Part shown: positions 1 through 5,597 of the stretch, piece after piece
Numbering within the stretch: the first letter of the stretch is position 1
Layout of the letters: each line of letters starts with the position of its first letter
Source of the DNA: Kiritimatiellales bacterium
Lineage (GTDB): Bacteria; Verrucomicrobiota; Kiritimatiellia; Kiritimatiellales; Pontiellaceae
NCBI GenBank assembly: GCA_015486775.1
Contig: WFRA01000305.1
Coordinates: forward strand, 1-5,597
Direction: 5' to 3'
DNA length: 5,597 bases
Notes under the pieces: model-generated
The model's input: only the letters and a program-made list of their open reading frames with translations
Told to the model about the DNA's origin: nothing
Databases searched by the model: none
Program-made: the position numbers and the translations under genes

Positions 1-2
1 CC

Positions 3-650
3 CCCAATTGGCTACTGGCGGAGACCCCCGGCGAAGAGGAGGGGGATTCCGCCACCGACCCCTTCGCATGGGACGCCTCCGCGAGCGACACAAAAAAGAA
101 GAAGCCCGAACGTTCTTCCGAATGGCGGCGGCGCGATGCCTATTCCAATACGGACAGGCAGCGGGAAGGGTGGTTTTCCCGCCGCACCGATTCGGCGGGT
201 GCGGGAACGTTTGATACGCAGGGCTCCTCGTTCGGAACGACCCGTCCAGAAGGCTCAAGCCCCTATTCCTCCATCGGCAGTCGTGGCCTGTTTGGCCAGC
301 AGGGGCAGCAGGGAGACCAAACCACTCCGTCCCTGTTTGGCAACCCGGCCGGCACCGGCACCAAGCCGTTCGACGCAACCCCCGGCCAGAGCCCGTTCAA
401 GCCCCGGTTTCCCAGTCAAACGGGAACCGCCGGAACGGATGGGGCGGAAACGCGGCAGCAGGGCTATACCCCGTACAAAAGCCCCTACCAAACCCAGCGC
501 TCCCAGCAGAAGGGCGGGATCGCTCCGTACAGGCAGGAGTTCCAGCGGCAGGACAGCTTCCAGAAATGGAAGGAAAAATCCCCGCAGCAGCTCGACCCCA
601 TGCGCGACGACGCCTTCATCGATGACCTCATGCCCAAGATCCGGCGGTAG
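3..650 (+). CDS. 3' end of a hypothetical gene; Gln/Gly/Ser/Pro-rich disordered tail (5'-truncated)
   Basis: An open frame runs from the left edge (first full codon at 3) to a TAG at 648-650, giving 215 codons with no usable start before an internal ATG at 600, so the gene must begin outside the window. I do not recognise the protein. It is strongly hydrophilic. An acidic stretch (TPGEEEGDSATD, near residues 8-19) comes first, then a basic stretch (DTKKKKPE near residue 30, then EWRRRD). A long Gly/Ser/Gln/Pro/Thr-rich section follows, with recurring QQ pairs and FGN/FGQ/FGT turns, then a Tyr/Gln section (YTPYKSPYQTQ). It ends in a more ordered-looking mixed-charge tip, DDAFIDDLMPKIRR. There is no membrane segment in the visible part. 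The frame was preferred over the overlapping frame 136-813 because its codons have strong third-position GC, its composition is protein-like, and its stop falls just before the convergent neighbour. Function and location are unknown; it could be a disordered tail on a folded domain outside the window. Confidence 0.75.
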   Translation, partial: PNWLLAETPGEEEGDSATDPFAWDASASDTKKKKPERSSEWRRRDAYSNTDRQREGWFSRRTDSAGAGTFDTQGSSFGTTRPEGSSPYSSIGSRGLFGQQGQQGDQTTPSLFGNPAGTGTKPFDATPGQSPFKPRFPSQTGTAGTDGAETRQQGYTPYKSPYQTQRSQQKGGIAPYRQEFQRQDSFQKWKEKSPQQLDPMRDDAFIDDLMPKIRR

Positions 651-683
651 CCGCTTGAAACGTGGTTCTGAAAACGCTCTTTT

Positions 684-1094
684 CTATTGGTCGAACCAGA
701 ACGTCTCTTCGATAATCAGACGGATGTACTGCTCGTCTTCGACCGCGGTGGGAATCTGGTTGGTCACGGCTTCGAACTCTGAATTGATCACGCCAGTTCC
801 AACTGTTTCGTAACCGGCGTTTGTCCAAGCTCCGGAAACAAGATTGGTGGTTAGTTCGAGGTGGTAGGCAATGCCGCTCGCCGGATCGCTACGCCTCGGA
901 TAGACATAGCGCAACCCGTTTGTCCCGGCCTCGTCGATCCTTCCAAAGGTTGGAAGAATCCCTAGGCTGGCCGGGTTGGTCGGGTCGCCGCCCAGACCGT
1001 ATTCGTAGAGGTTCCCGAGTCCGTCCCCGTCGTAGTCGTTGGTGGAGAGCGCGTCGGCACCGTCCAGTCCATGCTCTGCCGCCCAGTCGGCGTA
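684..1094 (-). other. C-terminal calcium-loop and tail module (residues 1427-1562)
   Basis: The protein ends with YADWAAEHGLDGAD, then a calcium-type acidic loop DYDGDG with a following N...EY (1446-1458) and GGDPTNPAS. After a spacer comes a Trp/Asn-rich tail: YHLELTTNLVSGAWTNAGYE (1503-1522), AVTNQIP and QYIRLIIEE. From general familiarity, this order (W..E.G, DxDGDGxxNxxEY, DPT, Y.lE.S.nL....W) ends many exported hydrolases in Kiritimatiellota and Verrucomicrobiota, so it is likely a shared display or sorting module. There is no PEP-CTERM helix, LPXTG or terminal membrane segment; the last residues are FWFDQ. Confidence 0.6.
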
Positions 1095-4000
1095 GGGCGT
1101 TTCCGAAACGATGTCGTAGACCACGATGCGATCCTGCCCGTCGGGGCAGGCCGTTGCCAACTGCCGGCCGTCGGGTGAGATCGCCATGCCGTTCTTGCCC
1201 ACGTTGTGACCCGTGTTCCAGATGGCCAGAGCCACCTCAGCCAGATAGTCGTCGCCGCTCAGCGGCGCGGCGTTGGCGAGGTCGACGCGGTAGATGTTGC
1301 GCCGATCGGGATTGGAGCCGTGGACATCCTGGACGTTCAGCCAGAGCGACCCGTCGACCGGGTTGATGGCCATGGCATCGTCGAGCGTGGAGACCATGGT
1401 GGGATCGATGTCGAGAAAGACGCGCTCCAGCGTTCCGCTGCTGTCGAGCCGCGAGACATAGGCTCGGGACGAGCCGTCCAAATCGGCGGATTCAAGAACC
1501 GTTCGTACAAAGTAGAGGTGACCGTCGAACTCGCTGGCATCGCCGCGCAGAGAGTCGTCGCTGCTTCCGCCTCCATCGTTCCAGAGGGCGGAGTAGGTCG
1601 GCGATGCGGCGGTGCTTGCCGCACCGACAATCCCGACCCCTTCGTTTGCGTTGCCGTCGATGCCCGAGTCGAACAGCGCCAGGTCGCCACCCGCGGCGAA
1701 TCCACCGCCAAAGCCGTTTGGCACCAAAGCCAGACACTCCGGATCGTCGTCGCCGGAACCGCCATAATTGCCCAGGATCTGGGTGGCCGTGGCCGCGCCC
1801 AGAGGATCTTCGATCTTCCAGACCGCCGGGGCATAGTTGTAGGTCACATAGGCCGCGCCGGAGGAGTCGACAGCGACATCGGCCGGATATTTAAACACAG
1901 TCGAGGACCCATCAAGTGCCAGACGGCCGCTGTAGGTTTCGTTGGCAAGATCGATCGAATAGAGCCCCCACTTGGTGCCGCTATCGGTGCGGTTCACCAG
2001 ATACAGCCGGTCGAATGCCCCGCCGGACTGCGAGGAGGGGTCGAAGGCGATGCCCCCCGAAACATTGATCTGCGTCTGGGCGGCATCGGTGACCGGGAAG
2101 TCTTTCCGCACCCCCAGCGCGTGGATGGTGTCGAACACGGTACCGTCGCCGACCGCCAGTTGCAGCATTTTCCCGCCGTCCTTCTGCACCACCCGCCAGT
2201 CGAATTGGGCGGAGGCGCTCAGGTTGGTGAACTGCATGGCATCGGCGGGATCGGTGTCGTCGACGAGCAAATCGCCTTCCGACCAGAGCACATCGAACAC
2301 GGTTCCGTCCGCGGCGTTGAAGCCCGGCAGGGTGTCCACCTCGAAACGGCATTTGCGCAGATCCACATAGGCGGAGGCGTAGGTTGCACCGGTGTCGCTG
2401 GAGACCCGGATCAGGGTACTGCCCCCGTTGTCCAACTCCACTCGCAGCACATCGTCCCAGCCATAGAAGCGCATGGTTTCGATGCGGCTGGCCCCGGAAC
2501 CGCTGACTACAAATTTACTGGCATGCGAATCCGTCTGCGAACCCGAGATGGCGTTGGTCACCACCAGGGAGCCGCCGGAGATCCGGTAGGTGCCCGTTCC
2601 GCCCGCATAGTGCGCCATGCTCAGCCGCTTGATCCGCACATCGCCGCCGGTCTGGTTGAATTCGCCATGACCCTGCGTTCCGACCCAGAGCCAGTCCGCG
2701 CCGCACTCGAAGAGGCCGTCAGCCACATTCACCGTGGCGGAGACCCCGGAGTCGGCGGCCACCTTGAGCTCGCGTCCACCCACCTTGCGGTAGGTTCCGC
2801 CGGTTTGGTTGAAGGTGAAGGTGCCGGTTCCCGAGCGGCCAAAGTGGTCGTAGTCGGCAAAGGTGGAGAGGGTTCCGCCGGAGAGGTTGTAGACGCTGTC
2901 GCCCGCGCCGCGCCCGAAATAGGTTCGGAAGCCAGCGGCTGGATAGGTTCCCAGCACCACGTTCCCGGCGGTCTGGTTGATGGTGGCCGTGGAACCGGCG
3001 AGGCTGCCCGCACCCAGAGTGGTTTCGCCCTTGACGACCAGATCGGCGGAAATTTCCAGCGTAGCCGAGGCAGCGCTGCCCACATCCAACGCCCCCACCC
3101 GGCCATCCGGCGCGGAGGAGGGCGTGATCCGGGCGGTGCCGGTGTTGATGAGGGCGTGGCTGGCGCTCCAGTCGCGGTTGGTGCGGCTCAGCGTGTTCAG
3201 CGGGTTGCCGACCACCCAGCCGGGGACGCCGCGGAAGTCGGCGTAGCCCGGAACCACCCAGTTGTTGGTGGCCAGCCAGAGGCCGTCGGTTCCCGACCAC
3301 TCCACCGAATAGTAGCCGGATCCCGATCCCGGCCCCGGCCGCGCGGGGGGAGCCGCGAACGGAATGAAGAGGAAGGCGAACTGGGCAGATGACGAACCGG
3401 CCAATCCCGCGCCAGGAAGATCACGGTTCTCGACAATCCAGTGGTCGCCTTCGGGTTCGTGGGTTGTGAAGTCGTCGGTGCTGTAGCCTTCAAGCTCGGA
3501 CGACACAATCAGGGTACCGTCGGCGGGCGAATAGCCGGCAATGTTCAGGCGGGTTCTTCCCTTTGCCAGCTTGGAAATCGAGAACCCGCCGGTTCCGGAA
3601 AGGATATGGCCGTTCCCATCCGCACGCCCCGCTACGATGCCAGCCGTTGAATAGGGAACATAGGCAAAGTTCAGGGGATCGCATTCCGTGCCAGTTCCTC
3701 CTCCGCCACTTCCTTTTTCGGCCATCTGCCAGCCCGAGCCGTCCGGCCAAGGGGAGGCCATCGCAAAATTGTTTTCGTTCTTTCCGCCACAGACCAGAAG
3801 AACGCCGTCCTGCATGCTGTTCTCACCGGGGATTTCCAAATTCCATACTCCCCGGTCGGCATCCGAAGCGGGCCAGTCCCCGCCGGGGCGAGCCAAAAGA
3901 TTGGTGTCGCTGATCGTGCCTTGCGGTAGCTGCGTCAGGTTCTTGCCCAGGTGGATGTTTTCGCTTCCCACGAAGGCCCAGGTCGGCGACCCGTTCGAAA

Positions 4001-5372
4001 TGCTGAGCAGACGGCCCGACTCCCACTTTCCAGTGAATGGAAAATAGGCCGCCGCCACATTGACATCCTTCTCCGATCCCCCGACCACGTCCGCCGTGGC
4101 GATAAAATAGTCGCCGTGGCTGTCGGTGGCGGCCTGAGCCAGATGGTAGTGGTTGGTTCCATCCAAATTGACGCGGCCGTTTTGCGCCACGCAGGCAATC
4201 ATGATTCCATTGAGCAAATCGTCTTCGCTCCGGCTCCCGATTTTCACGTAATAGTCGCCGTTGCTGTGCTCCGCATAGCTGGTTGACCCGGGAGCCACCA
4301 CCGAAAATGCGGAGGTGGACTGTCCGGCGGGAATCGAGACCGTCACGCTGCCCGGCCCGTTGGTGGTGTTGTTTTCAACTACAGTGATGTTTGCCGCCTG
4401 AATCGTCACCACATCTTCACGCGGGGAAAAGTCAAACCGCGAATCAAAATCGATGTTCAGGTCAAACTGATTTTCTGGATCGGTCAGGTAGCTGTTGTCG
4501 TGGGGACTGTAGCTTCTGGCGTGGATGACATCGTTGGGGAGGTCGAATTCCAGCAACCGGAAATGGTCGTTGTCGTCTTCATACTGGTAGTTGATGCACT
4601 GGATGAACACGTTGTGCCCATAGTCGTTCACTAACGTCAGGTGCGCCACGCCGTCGTTTGGATTCTTGGTGAAATAATGGCCATTGAGCACCAGGAATAT
4701 CTGGTCGTTGTGGCTCACGAACTTGCTCCATTGCGAAGCGCCGCCGTTGGACACCAACCCCTTTTGCGAGTCACCGCCCCCTAGGGTCGCGTCCGGTTTA
4801 AGAAAGGCGTGGGTTGAAAGGATCGCGGGCAAGGTTGGATGCGCGTCCAGCATCCGCTGCGCCCAAAGCAGCTCTTCGTCATCCGCCATGTATTCGATGT
4901 TGATGTGGAGCCAATCCCTTCCACTCGCGTTGAAAACTTGGGCACTGCATAGTCCATGGGGTCCGGTTCCCGCATACCACGGGTCGCCCGAAAAACGAAC
5001 CTCGCCAAAATAATTGGTGAACTTGGTAGTTCCCACATCCCTTGGCGGCGCATAGCCTGGCCCCTTTGTGTCGTAGTCGTGGTTTCCGATGCAGATGGAA
5101 TAGGGAATCCCCGCTTCATCGATATAGTTCATCGCATCGTCTGCAACCGCCCACTGGGCGCTCGTATCGTCGTCAACCACATCCCCGAGGTGGGATAGGA
5201 AGGCAATGTTTTCGCTACCGACATGGTCGCGAATCCACTTCATCTCATTCTCAAACCTACTCGGATAGTATTGGGTCATCCGTTGCGTATCCGGTATCGC
5301 CGCGATCTTGAAAGAGGCGAAGCTACCCGTAGCCGCTAAAAGCGTCACTATAAATGCAATTGGTCTTTTCAT
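684..5372 (-). CDS. Large exported multidomain calcineurin-like metallophosphoesterase
   Basis: The 1562-residue product should hydrolyse a phosphoester using a metal centre, outside the cytoplasm; its substrate cannot be told from sequence. Residues 1-19 are a signal peptide. Residues 20-295 form the metallophosphoesterase domain: PDTQ (D28, Q30), GDVVD (D64), GNHD (N97, H98), STH (H188) and GHYF (H232). Residues 370-672 contain a three-copy beta-rich module. A Gly/Pro linker (near 677-687) leads to a beta-solenoid-like region (about 685-1075) with N-Q-T-G-G repeats. Residues 1083-1425 resemble NHL or SMP-30 propeller blades (YPADVAVDSSGAAYVT; MAISPDGRQLATA). The C-terminus has a DYDGDG calcium-type loop (1446-1451) and a tail shared by many secreted PVC proteins. 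The ATG at 5372 is supported by GGGAG seven bases upstream and by the signal peptide starting directly at it. The gene is intact and appears monocistronic. Phosphoesterases of this superfamily are often 250-400 residues, so most of this protein is accessory. The phosphoesterase call is firm; the propeller call is moderate. Confidence 0.93.
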   Translation of the reverse strand: MKRPIAFIVTLLAATGSFASFKIAAIPDTQRMTQYYPSRFENEMKWIRDHVGSENIAFLSHLGDVVDDDTSAQWAVADDAMNYIDEAGIPYSICIGNHDYDTKGPGYAPPRDVGTTKFTNYFGEVRFSGDPWYAGTGPHGLCSAQVFNASGRDWLHINIEYMADDEELLWAQRMLDAHPTLPAILSTHAFLKPDATLGGGDSQKGLVSNGGASQWSKFVSHNDQIFLVLNGHYFTKNPNDGVAHLTLVNDYGHNVFIQCINYQYEDDNDHFRLLEFDLPNDVIHARSYSPHDNSYLTDPENQFDLNIDFDSRFDFSPREDVVTIQAANITVVENNTTNGPGSVTVSIPAGQSTSAFSVVAPGSTSYAEHSNGDYYVKIGSRSEDDLLNGIMIACVAQNGRVNLDGTNHYHLAQAATDSHGDYFIATADVVGGSEKDVNVAAAYFPFTGKWESGRLLSISNGSPTWAFVGSENIHLGKNLTQLPQGTISDTNLLARPGGDWPASDADRGVWNLEIPGENSMQDGVLLVCGGKNENNFAMASPWPDGSGWQMAEKGSGGGGTGTECDPLNFAYVPYSTAGIVAGRADGNGHILSGTGGFSISKLAKGRTRLNIAGYSPADGTLIVSSELEGYSTDDFTTHEPEGDHWIVENRDLPGAGLAGSSSAQFAFLFIPFAAPPARPGPGSGSGYYSVEWSGTDGLWLATNNWVVPGYADFRGVPGWVVGNPLNTLSRTNRDWSASHALINTGTARITPSSAPDGRVGALDVGSAASATLEISADLVVKGETTLGAGSLAGSTATINQTAGNVVLGTYPAAGFRTYFGRGAGDSVYNLSGGTLSTFADYDHFGRSGTGTFTFNQTGGTYRKVGGRELKVAADSGVSATVNVADGLFECGADWLWVGTQGHGEFNQTGGDVRIKRLSMAHYAGGTGTYRISGGSLVVTNAISGSQTDSHASKFVVSGSGASRIETMRFYGWDDVLRVELDNGGSTLIRVSSDTGATYASAYVDLRKCRFEVDTLPGFNAADGTVFDVLWSEGDLLVDDTDPADAMQFTNLSASAQFDWRVVQKDGGKMLQLAVGDGTVFDTIHALGVRKDFPVTDAAQTQINVSGGIAFDPSSQSGGAFDRLYLVNRTDSGTKWGLYSIDLANETYSGRLALDGSSTVFKYPADVAVDSSGAAYVTYNYAPAVWKIEDPLGAATATQILGNYGGSGDDDPECLALVPNGFGGGFAAGGDLALFDSGIDGNANEGVGIVGAASTAASPTYSALWNDGGGSSDDSLRGDASEFDGHLYFVRTVLESADLDGSSRAYVSRLDSSGTLERVFLDIDPTMVSTLDDAMAINPVDGSLWLNVQDVHGSNPDRRNIYRVDLANAAPLSGDDYLAEVALAIWNTGHNVGKNGMAISPDGRQLATACPDGQDRIVVYDIVSETPYADWAAEHGLDGADALSTNDYDGDGLGNLYEYGLGGDPTNPASLGILPTFGRIDEAGTNGLRYVYPRRSDPASGIAYHLELTTNLVSGAWTNAGYETVGTGVINSEFEAVTNQIPTAVEDEQYIRLIIEETFWFDQ
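1098..2126 (-). other. NHL/SMP-30-like propeller region (residues 1083-1425)
   Basis: Several blade-like segments occur: DRLYLVNR...WGLYSIDLAN (1121-1144), YPADVAVDSSGAAYVTYN (1162-1179), GGDLALFDSGIDG (1228-1240), GHLYFVRTV (1284-1292), DDAMAINPVDGSLWLNVQD (1331-1349) and NGMAISPDGRQLATACPDG (1394-1412), followed by RIVVYDI (1415-1421). The alternation of a [VA]-x-[DN]-P-x-G-type turn with an aromatic strand is typical of NHL and related six-bladed propellers, though individual blades are too divergent to count with certainty. It could bind a ligand or add a second activity; no catalytic residues are identifiable by eye. Confidence 0.5.
2148..3320 (-). repeat. Beta-solenoid-like N-Q-T-G-G repeat region (residues 685-1075)
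   Basis: After an entry segment (VEWSGTDGLWLATNNWVVPG), a run of about seven short repeats is centred on TINQTAGNV (797-805), VYNLSGGTL (827-835), FNQTGGTYR (854-862), TVNVADGLF (880-888), EFNQTGGDV (904-912), TYRISGGSL (928-936) and KFVVSGSGA (953-961). Their spacing is 24 to 30 residues, with G-x-G turns between them (GRGAGD, GRSGTGT, GTQGHGE, GGTGTY). Such repeats are common in secreted Planctomycetes and Verrucomicrobia proteins and in autotransporter-like passenger regions, where they fold as a beta-helix. No autotransporter barrel follows here. The region after 961 (to about 1075) lacks clear repeats but stays beta-rich. The likely role is a stalk or surface adhesion segment; this is inferred. 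Confidence 0.65.
3357..4265 (-). repeat. Three-copy beta-rich protein module (residues 370-672)
   Basis: Three divergent units align by eye. Each has an early motif x-[VL]-x-I-x-G...[DN]-G-x-[LM]-[IL]-[VA]: YYVKIGSRSEDDLLNGIMIA at 374-393, WNLEIPGENSMQDGVLLVC from 510, and TRLNIAGYSPADGTLIVS from 607. Each then has a Gly-aromatic middle (GDYFIATADV, GSGWQMAEKG, GDHWIVENRD) and closes with a hydrophobic strand ending in an aromatic next to Pro (VAAAYFPF at 439-446, LNFAYVPY at 567-574, FAFLFIPF at 665-672). Units 1 and 2 continue into a W/V-x-[SA]-G-R sequence after that strand (KWESGR, GIVAGR). I know no named family for this unit. Unit 2 carries a Gly-rich insert (GSGGGGTGT). The role is probably structural or ligand binding, but that is inference. 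Confidence 0.6.
4488..5315 (-). other. Calcineurin-like metallophosphoesterase domain with altered metal site 1
   Basis: Residues 20-295 show the superfamily motifs in order: D28-x-Q30, G63-D64-x-x-D67, G96-N97-H98-D99, H188 and G231-H232-x-F234. The general family pattern is DxH, GDxxD, GNHD/E, H, GHxH. Here Gln replaces the His of the first motif, which is common in secreted PDTQ-type members. Phe replaces the last His of GHxH, which is unusual. From the family's known chemistry, the second-metal ligands (D64, N97, H188, H232) are all present, while both His ligands of the first metal are missing. H98 and D99, next to the active site, are intact. Activity is therefore plausible but could be reduced, single-metal or altered in specificity. 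Confidence 0.85.
5316..5372 (-). other. Sec signal peptide of the metallophosphoesterase
   Basis: The first 19 residues have a basic start (MKRP), a hydrophobic core (IAFIVTLLAA) and a small-residue cleavage region, with the likely cut after S-F-A at residue 19. There is no lipobox cysteine, so this is a signal peptidase I type signal rather than a lipoprotein signal. It places the whole mature protein in the periplasm, on the surface or in the medium. The mature chain begins directly with the first beta strand of the phosphoesterase (FKIAAIPDTQ). Confidence 0.88.
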
Positions 5373-5379
5373 CGATATT

Positions 5380-5384
5380 CTCCC
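5380..5384 (-). promoter_or_regulatory. Ribosome binding site of the metallophosphoesterase
   Basis: On the minus strand, GGGAG lies seven bases before the ATG at 5372. This is a good Shine-Dalgarno match at normal spacing and decides the start. An earlier ATG further upstream on the minus strand (about 37 bases before) is out of frame. Confidence 0.75.
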
Positions 5385-5424
5385 AGTCCCGAGGTAAATT
5401 TTTATTCATCAATAAATATGTAAA

Positions 5425-5454
5425 AACATAGCAAGATGTGTCACCTCATGTCAA
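5425..5454 (-). promoter_or_regulatory. Probable sigma-70 type promoter of the metallophosphoesterase
   Basis: On the minus strand a perfect -35 box TTGACA (5449-5454) is followed after 18 bases by TATGTT (5425-5430), a four-of-six -10 match. Transcription would start near 5418, giving a leader of about 45 bases that contains the ribosome binding site. The surrounding DNA is only about 30% GC, unlike the gene. A direct repeat TGACA...TGACA with a 10-base period starts inside the -35 box. No activator or repressor site is recognised. Confidence 0.6.
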
Positions 5455-5480
5455 CTCGAACCTGCGGGGAAACCATTCCG

Positions 5481-5509
5481 TTCTCTGATCTTACCGATCA
5501 GGGAATTTT
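5481..5509 (+). terminator. Hairpin followed by T-run (terminator-like on the plus strand)
   Basis: TTCTCTGATC (5481-5490) pairs with GATCAGGGAA (5496-5505) across the 5-base loop TTACC, with nine Watson-Crick pairs and one G-U pair that forms only in plus-strand RNA. TTTTAATTT follows directly. On the minus strand the same stem has an A-C mismatch and no T-run. It therefore looks like an intrinsic terminator for plus-strand transcription, yet no plus-strand gene ends here. It may instead be an operator-like palindrome, as it lies 26 bases upstream of the -35 box. Confidence 0.4.
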
Positions 5510-5550
5510 AATTTCTAAACCAGAAATCCTAAGGCGGCTACGCAGCAGTG

Positions 5551-5582
5551 AATTAAGAATGAAGATTTAAGAATTAAGAATG
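5551..5582. repeat. Degenerate 7-base tandem repeat (AATTAAG)
   Basis: Four adjacent heptamers are visible: AATTAAG (5551), AATGAAG (5558), ATTTAAG (5565) and AATTAAG (5572), then a partial AATGG. Seen another way, GAATTAAGAATG occurs twice with a 21-base period (5550 and 5571). The array may continue past the right edge only weakly, since TGGTCGGTCTG breaks the pattern. It resembles the short tandem heptamer repeats known between genes in filamentous cyanobacteria and other bacteria; function unknown. Confidence 0.55.
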
Positions 5583-5597
5583 GTCGGTCTGCGACAG

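Noticed and set aside
642..696. Possible bidirectional terminator between the convergent stops
   Set aside because: GCGG-TAG-CCGC (644-654) has only a 4-bp stem with no T-run, and GAAAA-CGCTC-TTTTC (671-682 area) is a weak AT-rich 5-bp stem. Neither is convincing.
136..813. A 225-codon plus-strand frame overlapping the left gene and the end of the main gene
   Set aside because: Its product is Arg/Ser/Pro-rich with no structure, and it would overlap the main gene's 3' end by 130 bases. The frame ending at 650 has better codon statistics and a sensible stop.
684..1094. PEP-CTERM or autotransporter barrel at the C-terminus of the main protein
   Set aside because: No Pro-Glu-Pro motif with a following membrane helix and basic end, and no amphipathic barrel strands ending in an aromatic; the tail is soluble in character.
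1206..3392. A 728-codon plus-strand open frame opposite the middle of the main gene
   Set aside because: It lies wholly antisense to the real coding frame in its GC-richest part, where stop codons are rare by composition. Its product is a Val/Gly/Asp/Ala/His/Arg-rich mixture with no domain pattern or signal, while the minus-strand frame shows recognisable motifs throughout.
5448..5570. A 40-codon plus-strand frame (ATG at 5448, TAA at 5568-5570) in the right intergenic region
   Set aside because: It has no ribosome binding site, overlaps the minus-strand promoter and runs through the hairpin and heptamer repeats, so it is more likely chance.
1..5597. Mobile element, CRISPR array, tRNA or rRNA
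   Set aside because: No transposase or integrase motifs, terminal inverted repeats, regularly spaced repeats with spacers, or recognisable tRNA/rRNA structures were seen on either strand.

Overview
The window reads as a piece of a marine or aquatic PVC-superphylum chromosome, most like Kiritimatiellota or Verrucomicrobiota. This is inferred from protein style only. The main gene encodes a very large exported protein that ends in an Asp-rich DYDGDG...N..EY segment followed by a Trp/Asn-rich tail, a combination typical of secreted proteins in those phyla. Coding DNA is mostly GC-rich (about 70-72% in sampled 60-base stretches between 1700 and 3360). Non-coding DNA is AT-rich (about 30% GC at 5401-5460). 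No database search was possible, so the taxonomy is tentative.

Layout from left to right. Positions 3-650 (+) hold the 3' end of a gene that enters from the left: 215 codons of a hydrophilic, Gln/Gly/Ser/Pro-rich, probably disordered tail with no recognised domain. A 33-base gap separates its stop from the stop of the convergent main gene. Positions 684-5372 (-) are one intact 1562-residue gene. Its product has a signal peptide, a calcineurin-like metallophosphoesterase domain with two altered metal-site positions, a three-copy beta-rich module, a beta-solenoid-like run of N-Q-T-G-G repeats, an NHL/propeller-like region and the calcium-loop-plus-tail C-terminus. Positions 5373-5597 are non-coding: a ribosome binding site, a TTGACA promoter on the minus strand, a 10-bp hairpin with a T-run on the plus strand, and a short run of degenerate 7-base tandem repeats at the right edge.

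The two genes are convergent, so they are not an operon and nothing here links their functions. The main gene has its own promoter and looks like a single-gene unit. No mobile element, CRISPR array, tRNA or rRNA is visible. The points most worth a second look are the altered metallophosphoesterase active site, the previously unnamed triplicated module, and a sharp change in GC content inside the gene that suggests assembly from domains of different origin or under different constraint.
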